Position numbers and translations under genes: made by a program
Shown: in pieces, positions 1-10,057 of the stretch
Numbering within the stretch: the first letter of the stretch is position 1
Layout: every line of letters begins with the position of its first letter
Source: Pseudogymnoascus destructans
Taxonomy: Eukaryota > Ascomycota > Leotiomycetes > Thelebolales > Thelebolaceae
DNA: 64,000 nucleotides
Direction: 5' to 3'
NCBI RefSeq assembly: GCF_001641265.1
Contig: NW_020167522.1
Coordinates: 868,001-932,000, forward strand
The notes under the pieces: generated by a model
Database searches by the model: none
Told to the model about the DNA's origin: nothing
Seen by the model: the letters and a program-made list of their open reading frames with translations, nothing else

Positions 1-498
1 GCTTTTGTGTCCTATAGACAGGTATAGCAAGGGAGCAGTTAAAGGGCATTATAGGAGGCACAAAAGGACAACTATTCTAATACTTGTTATAGTTAAACGA
101 ATTAGATGCTACTCATTCTTATACACTCCCTAGTGCTATTGATATCTACAAGTACTCTAGTTAAATCTATTATTAATTAATACATTTTACCTATGTAATG
201 ACAAATGTTCTCATAATAGCTAGCTTATAAAGAGGTATCTAAGTTCAGCAGAGTAATGACCTTTTCGTCAAGAATGTAAAAAGCTAATCTACTTCTACGT
301 CGTCCTCAACTACTATGGCATTATTACATAGCTATTAAAACTGTAGAACTAGTGCTTTACACCTCTTAAGTTACTAAGTGCCTAACATCATCTTAGTATG
401 AATCCTTATCCCCCTTGTTATGATATCAAGTGCGCCTTGCAGCTCGAGTGGGGGTTCAGGGGTGTGGGGAGCTTTCCGGGGTTGGAGCGAAGTTTTCA
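1..498. other. no recognisable gene
   Basis: A+T-rich sequence without a convincing reading frame on either strand. I see no complete repeat or RNA gene. It is probably decayed transposon or host sequence. Confidence 0.5.
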
Positions 499-552
499 GT
501 TGTGGAGTGAATTCTCAGAACTGGTCTCGCTAAAGAGAATTCACTCCACAAC
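499..552. repeat. perfect 18-bp inverted repeat (hairpin)
   Basis: Bases 499-516 (GTTGTGGAGTGAATTCTC) pair perfectly with 535-552 across an 18-nt spacer. It could be the collapsed ends of a small fold-back element. No target-site duplication was found and the function is unknown. Confidence 0.7.
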
Positions 553-649
553 AACATAGCTGTATATAGATCGAGCCACTGCTCGAGTGCTCCTCTTCTC
601 TTTCCTTTCTTCTCTAGATTGAGTTTAATTCATAATACCCAACTGGCCC

Positions 650-1275
650 TATGCCTTGGTGAACCGTGACACCCCTTATGAATTGATGTGCAAACTTTCT
701 AGAAACTCGAGCAATTTTAACATGTCACTCTTCTCGTTATACTTCTTAAGTGCATTAGATGGACCTGGTCTAGTGTAAAACCTCCCTTTAAAGAAACTAG
801 GATAGAAGCTAGCGTATTCCTAGTTAATGATAGCCTTAATCTTAAGGGTTGGATCGACAATAACGTTATGTTAAGAAAGATCATTGTGACAAAACACATA
901 TTCCTTCGCTAGTGACAGTCTTAGATTCTAGGAATCTTGCTTAGTGGCGTGAGTTATACGATAAGGTAGGACTATAATTCCTGTAGGTCCTCTAACGCTA
1001 TTAGACTTTAGACTCTGTAATGTCTCTAAGTGTCCCTCTAATTCCTTTAGAACAGGCAGCTGCTTTTCCTTAGGGAGGAGAGCTAAGTCGACTCCTTTAA
1101 TATACTCTGTAATCAACCAAAACGTTCCGTTAAGCTCAAATGCTCTATACACCTTTGGCACTAGAATATTCGTCTCGTCTAAGATAAACTGTAATGATGT
1201 GGCTTCATTTTTTATTCTCTCCTTTCCTACACGTAGTATAATAAGGCCACGAGGGCTAGTCTAATATTCTAATAG
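650..1275 (-). pseudogene. aminoglycoside-phosphotransferase (APH)-like kinase relic
   Basis: The minus strand reads as a fungal APH/choline-kinase-like protein. In order it shows a segment ending VPKVYRAFELNG, the lobe-linker phrase LITEYIKG near 1090, a Brenner-type catalytic loop HNDLS.HN near 880, and a metal-binding-like segment IIN.EYASFYP near 830. The residue after HNDLS is TAA where Gln is expected, and the one after IIN is TAG where Trp is expected. Both are C-to-T type changes (CAA to TAA; TGG to TAG) as left by RIP. The N-terminal lobe is missing or unreadable. A second kinase of this family lies at 29240-30036, but the two are not copies of one transposon. The call rests on motif recognition only. 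Confidence 0.7.
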
Positions 1276-1513
1276 GCAAAGGCATCTCTTCACAAACTAG
1301 TTATCTTTAGTATTTCCTCTTAGGAGTTGTTACAAAGCATAACTCCTTAGGTAGTAGATTTGATATAAAATTGGAAACGTTTAGTGAAGGTGGCAGAGAA
1401 GATAGCAGGGAGGATAAGAGTGAAGTAGGAGGCGACAATGATGATGAAGACATGATGACTGTTAAGGTAGGTCAGTTTAATTGACGAAAGAGAGAAATAG
1501 CCGTGTCTCTAGT
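1276..1513. other. short gap, no gene seen
   Basis: Contains a purine-rich stretch (about 1385-1460) that would encode an acidic low-complexity peptide. Nothing is recognisable. Confidence 0.4.
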
Positions 1514-1869
1514 TGTAAGGATGCCTCCGTACCTAGATACAGAACTGTTACAGTCACTACAAGCATGGAATCCGACTCGGTGGGGTTTCGAACCAGTAGA
1601 GGAAGACATAGCGAGTTACACTATAGTGGGGGACGGTAAGGGTGTAGGGTTCAGGGTCGATGCAGACCTGTTGCGGTGAAAGGTTCAGGGCTAGGGTTGG
1701 GATAACTGAGTCGGGCCCGTTTCAGGTACTTAAGGAAACAGACTCAACGGGGTTCCCCCTTCATCTTTTCTGTATCCTTCATAGTAGACCTATAGGATAG
1801 CATCCGTTTAGCCTCCGACTCGCACTCTCATATGCTATTACTGTGAGCTGGGTGCCCTGTGTCCTTACA
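1514..1869 (+). mobile_element. solo LTR, family LTR-1, TSD CTAGT
   Basis: Begins TGTAAGGATGCC and ends GTGTCCTTACA, so it has TG...CA ends and a terminal inverted TGTAAGGA/TCCTTACA. It is flanked on both sides by CTAGT (1509-1513 and 1870-1874). A 5-bp duplication with TG...CA ends fits a solo LTR. The 3' half (from about GTACTTAAGG) matches the other LTR-1 copies. The 5' half (from GCCTCCGTACC) is shared only with the copy at 55260-55631. Confidence 0.85.
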
Positions 1870-2671
1870 CTAGTAGTAGTAGAATTGTTAGATCGTGGGA
1901 ACCGCGGTTTGAATTCGACGGTTAAACACTGACGATCTTTACGATAGTAGGAGAAGGTGTTCTGGTTGAAAGCAGCCAAAATTTCGCTTGCTATTCTGAC
2001 TTTGAGGTTGAGGTGTATCGGTTCAGGGTCGTTAGTGAAGCAGTTCTAAGGTTCATTAGCTGCTAAGAGTGTTAGAACTTCGGTAACCTAATGCTTAATA
2101 CGGGTTAGTCACAACAGAGCTCCAGCTTACTAATCTAAGATTCCTAATGCTAACGGAGAGTAGAGAGGATGTGGCAGCCAGATGTTACCCATTTTAGTGG
2201 GTACAGTAGTTCTAAAATTAGTCTTGAAGATCAAGCCTTAGAGTCCTGGGGTGATTGTGTCAGTGTCTTAAGGATGAAACTCGGCTAAGCATTGCTTCTA
2301 GCCAATTAATATTTGGCATAGGCGCCTAAATAACTTTCCCTAAGTTGTTGCCTCATGGCACTCTAACAACAGCTCATTATTATCATGCAGACATGCCTAG
2401 CTCAACCTCCACTCGATTTCACACGGCAGGACTTTTGATGTGAGTAGTTGCGACGAGGGGTTACTGTTCGCACTAAATGAAAGTACCTGCTGAGTATGTT
2501 TCTTGCGACAACAACGAAGCATTCGTCACTCATCATCCTGGTCATGCTACAAGCTCTGTTCTAATTAGTTCCATTTGGTTTAAGCGAAGTGGTAAGTATA
2601 AGTTTACTTCTTGCCCCTCCTTCCTGTCAACATGGCCCCGCGTCAAGCAAAATGAAACGTCTAAAACGCTA
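1870..2671. other. unassigned flank of pogo-A
   Basis: No gene is recognised. A 103-codon frame at 2477-2788 runs into the left terminal repeat of pogo-A, so it is not an intact gene. It may be the start of a host gene interrupted at the TA at 2670-2671. Confidence 0.4.
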
Positions 2672-4663
2672 CTCGGTGTTCCACCCACTCGCTTCGCTCG
2701 TAGGTGGCGACAGCAAGTTGTGCGTGCGACAGCAAGATGTGCGACACATAAAACGAAGAAAAAGACGCCTTATATATCAACTATATAACTATATAATTAA
2801 AACATAAAATCAATAGAACTACTATCACTATCGCTACTGCCACTATTGCTACTATCACTTTGATCCTTACTATACCGTAAAATGATCACTTTTGATTTCA
2901 ACCCTTCCTTCTTCCGCTCTGCTACCCGCTTCCTCTCAACCTTACGCTCTTCAATTTCGATTTTACGTGCTTGCGCTTGTAGCTGCTTTACTACTTGGTC
3001 CGATTCCCTTGCTGCTCTTGCGTCTGCTTTTGCTTGCAACTTTGCTTTCTTCTCTTCCCGCATTTTCCGTGCATCTGATGCATATAACTGCCCTCCTTTC
3101 TGTAGTGATTTCCGTGCCCTTGCCTTTGCTGCCTTCTGCTCTACTGCACGTAGAGTCATAATATCTAGCTCGGTCTTATAGAGCTCTGCCCGGTGTAGAA
3201 CAACTGTAGTTCCACGTGCAAATGATTGAAACCCTTCTCTTGAAGGCGATGAGAAAGCTTCCTCTGCTCTCTTCTGCCAATGTTCAACCGCTTGCACACT
3301 TTGCATAGTTGTTTTCGGTGTTGAGATAATATTATATGAAGCAAATGGCTCATAATCAGGTGTTTGATTCCGAGTCTCTTGTATCTTGTCAATTACAAGT
3401 GGAGGATTATATGGATATAGTCCTGTATTTCTCCAACCAGATTGAATTGTACGGACAGTTAGAGATTGCCGTCGGATTTGCGGGAGGTCTGAAAGGAACG
3501 TACGTAGCTTATACTCATAGTCGTAGCTACGTACTGCTTGATCAAGTGCCTTTTGATGAAAGTGTTTGCACTGCTTAAAAACCGCTACATCAAGAGGTTG
3601 TAATAGATGTGTTGTATGAGCAGGAAGGCAGCAAATAACAATGTTATGCTCTTCTGCTAATGTAAGAAAGCGCTCTGTTTTATGAGAGTCATGGCCGTCA
3701 AGTAATAAGAGGCGAGTATCATCTGGTGCCATATGCTCTGCAGATAGTTGGATAAAATGCATAAGGTATTGGATTGCAATGTCGTCGTTTTGAATACCCG
3801 CTCTCATTTACAATAATGAGAGCATTTGGCTCAAGGTCATCATTGTACCATGAATCCATATGAAGTTTGCCAGGGATAATGATAGCTTCTGCAAGTGCAG
3901 CACCACTTGCATTTACTGCCTCAATTACAGTAACAGAGAGCCGATTCTCAGGATTATCAACAGTCCACTGCTTTACACCGATTGGTACAATAACAGCCGT
4001 AGACTTATAACACCCAATCATATAGCCTGTCTCATCAACATTCCATAAATTATATGGCTTAATGTTATGTTTTGTAATAAGGGCGTTATATGTGAGAAAG
4101 AATTCCTCAAACACCTCTTTCTTTTGTGCTTGCTTCCGATGTGTATTTAACGTCTTCGTGTGAATTGTATGAAATTCGGGGTGTGCTTTTAGAAAGCGTT
4201 GTAGCCACCGTTGTGATGGTATCGTACGATTAGGTCGTAAGTCTGCAACTGCCCGTAGTATCATAGATCGGTTGGCAGGGACCCCGTGCTCAAGTTGGTC
4301 GTATATGAATTGACAGACCGCGGTCTCTTGCGATTGAGATAAGACTCGATTGCTACCTCCGTGGGGTAATTGAGGAGACGTAGTACTCGTAATACGACGT
4401 CGGAGTGTCTCACGGTTGACATTGAATTTATTTGCAACCCAAGCAATTGTATATGTACTTGGTTGTTTTAAGAAGAACTGTTGGGCCTCATTAAGGCGAG
4501 CAATCATAGTAGGATCGTTATTTTGAGGCATTGTAGATACTACGTTATGAAGAATACTATTATTTTTTCTATATATCAAAATAGCGGTGTACGCACATCT
4601 TGCTGTCGCACGCACAACTTGCTGTCGCCACCTACGAGCGAAGCGAGTGGGTGGAACACCGAG
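2672..4663 (-). mobile_element. pogo-A: complete pogo/Fot1-type transposon
   Basis: The terminal inverted repeats are 72 bp and appear perfect: 2672-2743 and 4592-4663, beginning CTCGGTGTTCCACCC. Each end is flanked by TA (2670-2671 and 4664-4665), the Tc1/mariner-pogo duplication. Each repeat contains an internal doublet GACAGCAAG(T/A)TGTGCG that may be a transposase binding site. The element is 1992 bp and carries one transposase gene on the minus strand. Identical ends suggest a fairly recent insertion, although its gene is frameshifted. Confidence 0.95.
2797..4531 (-). pseudogene. pogo-A transposase (CENP-B HTH plus DDE_1), frameshifted
   Basis: The start is taken at 4531 (MPQNNDP) because family members begin just before the psq-type helix-turn-helix (WVANKFNVNRETLRRR). 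A CENP-B-type DNA-binding region follows, then the DDE_1 core: first Asp in LWNVDETG, second Asp in LLLLDGHDSH, third Asp in LLQPLDVAVF. A single-base frame change near 3790-3800, just after LIIVNESG, splits the frame into two open parts (4531 to about 3797, and about 3800 to 2797). The C-terminus is a Lys/Arg/Glu-rich coiled-coil tail ending in a Ser/Asp run. It lacks the zinc knuckle found in pogo-B, -C and -D. It would not make a full protein unless the shift is an assembly error. Confidence 0.88.
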
Positions 4664-4838
4664 TAGGCGGTAACGGTTGGCTTCAAAAGACTAAGGTAAG
4701 CCATCTTCGCCTGTTTCTGTGTCCCTTAACTGATCATTCGTAGGGAAGCGCCCTTAAGGTATCAAGAGAGTACGGCCCCAAGTATATACTCGTAAGAGCG
4801 ACCGACTAGAAGAAATACAACGTCGCTAAGAACGAACT

Positions 4839-6055
4839 GTGTCTAATGGCAGAAATATTGAACCTAAGAAACTAGCATCCTCCCTAACTACTAATGCTCC
4901 TGGCATAGAGGCAAGTCATGTCACTCTCTTTCTACGCAAGAAAACTAACTCTGCCAAGTCTTCACACGCTAACAATCGAAAGCGAAAACGATCGCACGAA
5001 GCTCAAAGCCCCTTTTCAGCTACGGCCAAGCCGTCCCTAAAGCGCACGCGAACGTCACCTCGACAGTTTGCTACTGACGATATATCTGGCGAGACTACGC
5101 CGAGCGGAGTTAACGGAAAGAAGATAAATCTCATTGAGTTCTGGACGAAAGAACGGCGGTGGCCAAAGGAACAGTTTCAACAAGACGATTAGACAAGGGA
5201 AGATCTCAAAGAAGACAGCTGGTACGAGAAGTATTGGGTGCCAGAGATGGACCACCTACTTGCCAGAAAGAAATCATCATACTCTCTTCGCAGGAGGCAA
5301 TTAGAAGCCGGCTCTGTCACGACTAGCGAGAAGTCAAAAGCGCTCCCTATCAAGATGGGCGTTATCAAACTATTCTTGCCAGTAGAGGCAGCTTTATGGG
5401 CAAATCAGAACTGGGCAGCACAGATGCAAGCAAAAGCCTCTGTCGAACCCTACTTGAGAAGGAGCAGACGGTGCCTTAAGAGTCCTTGTTTCGTGATGAC
5501 CTATTTGAGGAAGCTTGCGAAAGTATACAAAATAGAAACGAGGCTAGAGTAGTTCAAGATATCGCTCGACTAATCATCCCTTCTGCGGAAACTCTCGCAA
5601 CATTCGGATCGAAACACCTCGGGAGTTTAGTCGAAAGTGTCAATGAAGGCTGGAATAATTCCATACCTATCACCCAGACTCGTCCACAACCCGACTATGC
5701 TGTTGGATTTGGGCGAAAGGCATTCACAGAAGATCAAATCAAAAGACTTCAACCTTTCGTTGGCGAGCTTACAGACAACTCTTACTTTATGGCCACATAC
5801 TACATGTACTTTCCGTTCCTGACATGCGAGGTCAAATGTGGCGGCGCCGCTCTCGACGTTGCAGATCGGCAAAATGCTCACAGCATGACGATGGCAGTGA
5901 GGGGTATAGTCGAACTCTTTAGGCCAGTGAAGCGCGAAAAGGGGCTCCACCGGGAAATTCTCGCCTTCTCAATCTCGCATGATCACAGTTCGGTGAGAAT
6001 CTACGGCCATTACCCTCTCGCTCAAAACCCTGGTAAAGGCTGCGCTCGACGATGA
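4839..6055 (+). pseudogene. DUF7924-type fungal protein, frameshifted and truncated
   Basis: Two frames together match the fungus-specific family I know as DUF7924. A basic Ser/Arg-rich N-terminal region (4839-5190) is followed by MDHLLARKKSS (about 5250), then a conserved core with NEARVVQDIARLIIPSAE, PQPDYAVGFGR, YFMATYYMYFPFLTCEVKCG, LDVADRQNAHSM and HREILAFSISHDHSSVRIYG (5486-6000). Breaks are a TAG at 5190, a frame change between 5330 and 5486, and loss of the usual C-terminal part. The family is abundant in fungal genomes, often near transposons; its function is not known to me. Confidence 0.72.
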
Positions 6056-6785
6056 ACCTCTGAATCGAGATAGCCGCCAGAAAGGAGGGCACTGTTTTCC
6101 GCGTCACTGGTCTCCCAGCCTCACAGCCTGACGACGAGCTCAACGAAGCCTTGAAGGCTGCCATCGACGACAACCTGGCGGGCGAACTATGGAATGCAGC
6201 TATTGTGCCCTCCTGCTACGACAATGAGGAAAAAGTCGCGCTGGTCGAGTTCCACGGCGGAGTGCCTGCATTCCTGTCCGAGCTGATGGCCAACCCGCTG
6301 GGCGACTGGCAGGTTTAGATGGGCGACACGGACATCAGTTTCGATCAACACTTCTTTGGGTTCACCCAGCTGTACACGCCAAAGCCAGGATCACCGGCAA
6401 CCGCTGAGTAGGTAATATTTATTCCCCAGGGAATATATGTCTGACTTACCGCGTAGTATAATCGCTATCACGGGCCTCGACGGACACGCATATGGCTCGT
6501 GGAGGGGAAAGGGAAACCTCGGGCGCATGTGGCTACGCGACTTTTTGTCCAAGGACCTGCCATGCTGCCGCACGATGATCAACGGCTACAACTCGAAGCT
6601 GTCAACGCATGGGGTCGACACAATCATGGACTACAGCCGAGGGTCGATAGAGGAGCTCAAGCAGGTCAGGAATACAAAGGAGGTAAGCGCCGTTATAGGG
6701 TGCGGCTTTAGAGCAGCAGCATCATGCTAACAGAGTCATTCCACTAGCTAAGAAAGCGGCCCCTGTTCTTCATCGCGCATAGCTT
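6056..6785 (+). pseudogene. NLR-like protein, N-terminal lipase-like domain, broken
   Basis: This reads as the N-terminal part of a fungal NOD-like receptor. The first segment has VFRVTGLPASQPDDEL and VALVEFHGG. A TAG follows WQV near 6316. Next comes DISFDQHFFGFTQLY, then an intron at 6408-6456 (GTAGGT...CTGAC...CGTAG) whose removal joins AD to IIAITGLDGHAYGSW, the start of a SERAC1-like alpha/beta-hydrolase domain. A second intron starts at about 6682 (GTAAGC) and has a CTAAC branch. The following exon gives the nucleophile-elbow region FFIAHSF, then the frame dissolves into a (TCAA)n repeat. The TPR end of the same kind of protein resumes at 9061. Gene loss is clear; that both parts came from one gene is an inference. 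Confidence 0.7.
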
Positions 6786-6795
6786 TACATAGAAA

Positions 6796-6814
6796 ATCAA
6801 TCAATCAATCAATC
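6796..6814. repeat. (TCAA)n microsatellite
   Basis: About five TCAA units mark the point where the NLR-like frame ends. Confidence 0.9.
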
Positions 6815-7039
6815 TTTATGGAAAGGACCAGGAGATTTGGGTCGAGGGAGCAAATGAGGGGTGAAAGAAATCAGGTCGGGGTCGAGCTAAGTTGGTACTA
6901 AAGGACTACCAGACTTCAGAATGAAGCGAGGCCACAAGTCTAGCAACTAGCAAATTTCGTATTCGAAGTCAGGAGACTGTGAGTGAAGCATAAAAACTAT
7001 GAATTCCTAACCCTAAACGTAACGAAAATCAAATCCTGG

Positions 7040-8311
7040 TGAACCGGCCGAGCTGAAACTCTCCAACGAGGTGAAGAGAACTCCATACAACGGTCCACAC
7101 ATCCTCCCTCCTACCAGGTGTAACTGTAACGCCCGTCGCTGCAGTTGTCCCAAAGTTCACATCAATGGTATCAATCAAGCCTGCCCAGTAATGGTCACCA
7201 CCGTGCCCCCCGTAATCGGTCCAGAAGTTGGAGTGATGGAACTAATAACCGGTGGTCGCTGGAAGCTGAAGCTAAGTGAGCTATCTGTGCCGCCTAGTGT
7301 AGTAATATTGATTGGAACCGTGCTGACAAGGTGTGATAGCATCTACTTCAGCATCGCTAACCTCTGTAAAGCTAGTCGCGGGGGTGGTTCCGAAATTCAC
7401 GCTAGTGGTTCCCGTGAGACCAGTGCCGGTGATAGCGAAACTATCGCCGCCAGAAGTGACGCCCGTAGTAGGAAATACTTCTGTAGGTGCGGGAGGGGCG
7501 ATATAAGTATAATTGAAACCCAGGCTAGTACTAGCAGGCGGTGTGACGGAGGCGGTCCCAGCGGTACCTGCTGGAGCGACAGCGAAAGAACTGGCTGCAT
7601 TACCGGCAAACGTAACCGCCGTGGCACCATTGAGGTTTGAGCCCGTCAGGGTGACAGTATTCCCACCTGATACCGGCCCGGACGCTGGGGAAGGCCCTGT
7701 GACAATGGGAGTCGGAGCGGCTGTATAGGTATAGGTAGTGCCAGCAGCACTAGTGCCCAGTGACGAAGACAAAGATATTGCCACCAGCGCTAGGACCCGG
7801 CGGAACAACGGCGTTTATCACTGTGTTAGAGACCACGGTGAACGAGGTGGCAGCAGTTGAGCCGAAAGTCACAGCTGTGGCGTTCGTGAAACCGGAGCCA
7901 TTAATGACAGGAGTGTTTACTCTTCCGCTTGCAGTCGACAGTTAAACAGATTGGACCTGGACAGGCTGGACCGGCTGGACCTTGTGGACCGGCTGGACCT
8001 TGTGGACCGGCTGCACCGGCTGCACCGGCTGGACCTTGTGGACCGGCTGGACCGGGTAGGCCAAGCCCCACAAAAGCGGTAAGCGTCACAGGATTTCCGA
8101 TTGTGCCTGTGGTTAGGACGACCTGGAATGTTGTACCAGCAGCAAGTGGTACTAAGGGTGTGACAATGAGTTGTGTTGCGGTGCAGCCACCGGGAATAAC
8201 GGTGGCCGGGCTACCGCCAATCAAAACTGCTAGGATAGGGCAGGTAAAACCTTGGCCATTGATGACTACCTGTCCTTGAGCGTTAACGGAGACACTAGTA
8301 ATAGTAGCCAT
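7040..8311 (-). pseudogene. TIG/IPT-repeat protein with collagen-like segment, frameshifted
   Basis: The start is the ATG at 8311. The first 65 codons form a TIG/IPT-like fold (ITSVSVNAQGQVVINGQGF...). A collagen-like Gly-X-Y stretch follows (GPAGPQGPAGAAGAAGPQG, about 7960-8065). After a frame change near 7940, three or four further TIG repeats can be read, for example PVSGGNTVTLTGSNLNGATA, GVTSGGDSFAITGTGL and GPITGGTVVTITG. At least two more frame changes occur near 7765 and 7330. TIG arrays joined to collagen repeats are mainly bacterial surface-protein architecture, so horizontal acquisition is plausible. There is no clear signal peptide. The gene is now non-functional as read. Confidence 0.7.
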
Positions 8312-8594
8312 TGTTGATCAAGATGATTGAGCGTTGAGCTTGAAAAAAATGCAGTAGTGTAAGAGCAAACGGGCTCACTGCTTCTTTATGTCTTCGAGCC
8401 AGTAGGTAACCTGCGTTTTGGTCTTGTTTGTGTGGTAGATTCCACTTGTGTTTTGTGGGTGGAATATAAAGTTGCAAGCTGCTAACGGCGATATGTACAG
8501 GATACAGATAATAATATAGTAATGAAGAGAGTTGCGAGTGTGCTACTTAGGTATGCAAGTTGTGTAATGAATGAAGAGAGTTGCGAGTGTGCTA

Positions 8595-9050
8595 TAGGTA
8601 TGCGAGTTGTGTAATGAATAAGGATGAAGGGAAGAAACTCGAAAATGGGAGAAGATGCGGGTTTAAATAGTTGCAGATAGTCATATCAGTTGGAAGGAAC
8701 GAATGGCTGAAGGACCATAACACCCTTCTTGAACTCGAGAAAGAAGATGCGGGTTTAAAGTTGCAGTTGGAAAGAACGAATGGCTGAAGGACCATAACAC
8801 CCTCCTTGAACTCGAGAAAGGAGATGCGGGTTTAAAGTTGCAGTTGGAAAGAATGAATGGCTGAAGGACCATAACACCCTCCTTGAACTCGAGAAAGGAG
8901 ATGCGGGTTTAAAGTTGCAGTTGGAAAGAATGAATGGCTGAAGGACCATAACACCCTCCTTGAATGCGGGTTTAAAGTTGCAGTTGGAAAGAATGAATGG
9001 CTGAAGGACCATAACACCTTCCTTGAACTCGAGGAGAAGATAACTAACCA
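8595..9050 (+). repeat. 77-bp coding minisatellite
   Basis: About five units starting GAATGGCTGAAGGACCATAA, each 77 bp where complete (units begin near 8701, 8778, 8855, 8932). One copy is shortened by an internal deletion near 8965. Each unit reads on the plus strand as EWLKDHNTLLELE...GLKLQLER. Because 77 is not a multiple of three, successive copies change frame. It sits just upstream of the NLR-like TPR segment. Confidence 0.85.
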
Positions 9051-9060
9051 CGGTACACCG

Positions 9061-9962
9061 ATGCACGGGCGAACTATCATTTCTTTCAAGTACCATCAAG
9101 CTCTGTTATCCCCCAACCTTGCAATAATTGCGAGGCCCGAAGCTGCAGAGCTACTTTCGCTCATGGCCATGTTTGACAGACAGGGGATTCCGGAGTCTAT
9201 TCTGTACGATGACAGAGGTAAGCTGCAGTTTGAGGATGCGGTGGCGCCATTGACAAGTTTGTCTCTGATTAAGCTTCAGAGTACGAAGCAGCCAGAGCAG
9301 CAGGTCGGGGAGCATCTGTTTGAGATGCACGACTTGGTGCAGCTGGCGACGAGGAAGTGGCTGGAAGTACATATGCAGGTGGGCAGGTGGGAGAAGGCGT
9401 CGCTGCGGATTATGGCTGCTGCTTTCCCAAGCGGGAAGCACGAGACATGGGCGGCTTGTCAAGTGCTCCTTCCGCACGCACGAAAGGTGCTTGGCTACGT
9501 TTTAGAAGAGACGAACGCAACACTGGATCGATCGAGGATTGCAGATAACACAGTATGGTATCTTTTCCTTGTAGGGGAGTATGCAGCAGCGGAGAAGATT
9601 GGGCGGACTGCAGTAGTGGGGAGGGAGGAGGTGCTTGGAGTAGAGCACCCGCACAGGCTCACTAGCGTTAGCAAGCTTGGGTCCTGTTGGAGAGGCAGGG
9701 CAAGTACGAAGAGGCGGAAGCGATGCACCGGCGAGCTCTGGAAGGAAGGGAGAAGGTCCTTGGAGTAGAGCAGCCGCACACGCTTACCAGCATGGCCAAC
9801 CTGGCCTTTGTGGAGTCAAAGATAGTGGAAGGAGGCTGAAGATATGGAAATGCGAATAATGGAGACGAGGCAAAGAGTGCTTGGGCATGGATACCAGACA
9901 CGCTGATGGCCATGGGTAACCTTGCGTTCACGCTAAAATCCCAAACCTGCAATAAGGAGGCT
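9061..9962 (+). pseudogene. NLR-like protein, TPR part (interrupted)
   Basis: The plus frame matches the winged-helix and TPR half of fungal NB-ARC-TPR proteins: AAELLSLMAMFDRQGIPES, LFEMHDLVQLATRKWLEV and WAACQVLLPHARKVL, then kinesin-light-chain-type TPR units (AEKIGRTAVVGREEVLGVEHP). Frame changes near 9690 and 9830 break the TPR series. The coding text then stops at 9962, exactly at the 5-bp target duplication AGGCT of solo LTR-5. It resumes at 11629. Proteins of this type act in self/non-self recognition; this copy is dead. Confidence 0.75.
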
Positions 9963-10057
9963 TGTTATGTAACAAGTCATCGTGGTAAGTCTGGTATTGT
10001 GGTGAAGCTACAGAGTGAAGCTATGTTGGGAATAAATGCGGTCGCCTTGATTGACTA

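Noticed and set aside
1514..1869. LTR-1 as a MITE because of its inverted TGTAAGGA ends
   Set aside because: Five copies have 5-bp target duplications and TG...CA ends, which fit LTRs; hAT would give 8 bp and Tc1 would give TA.
7929..8279. Plus-strand Gly/Pro-rich ORF
   Set aside because: Mirror of the collagen-like repeat on the minus strand.
8595..9050. CRISPR-like array
   Set aside because: Units are contiguous 77-bp tandem repeats with no variable spacers, in a eukaryotic genome.
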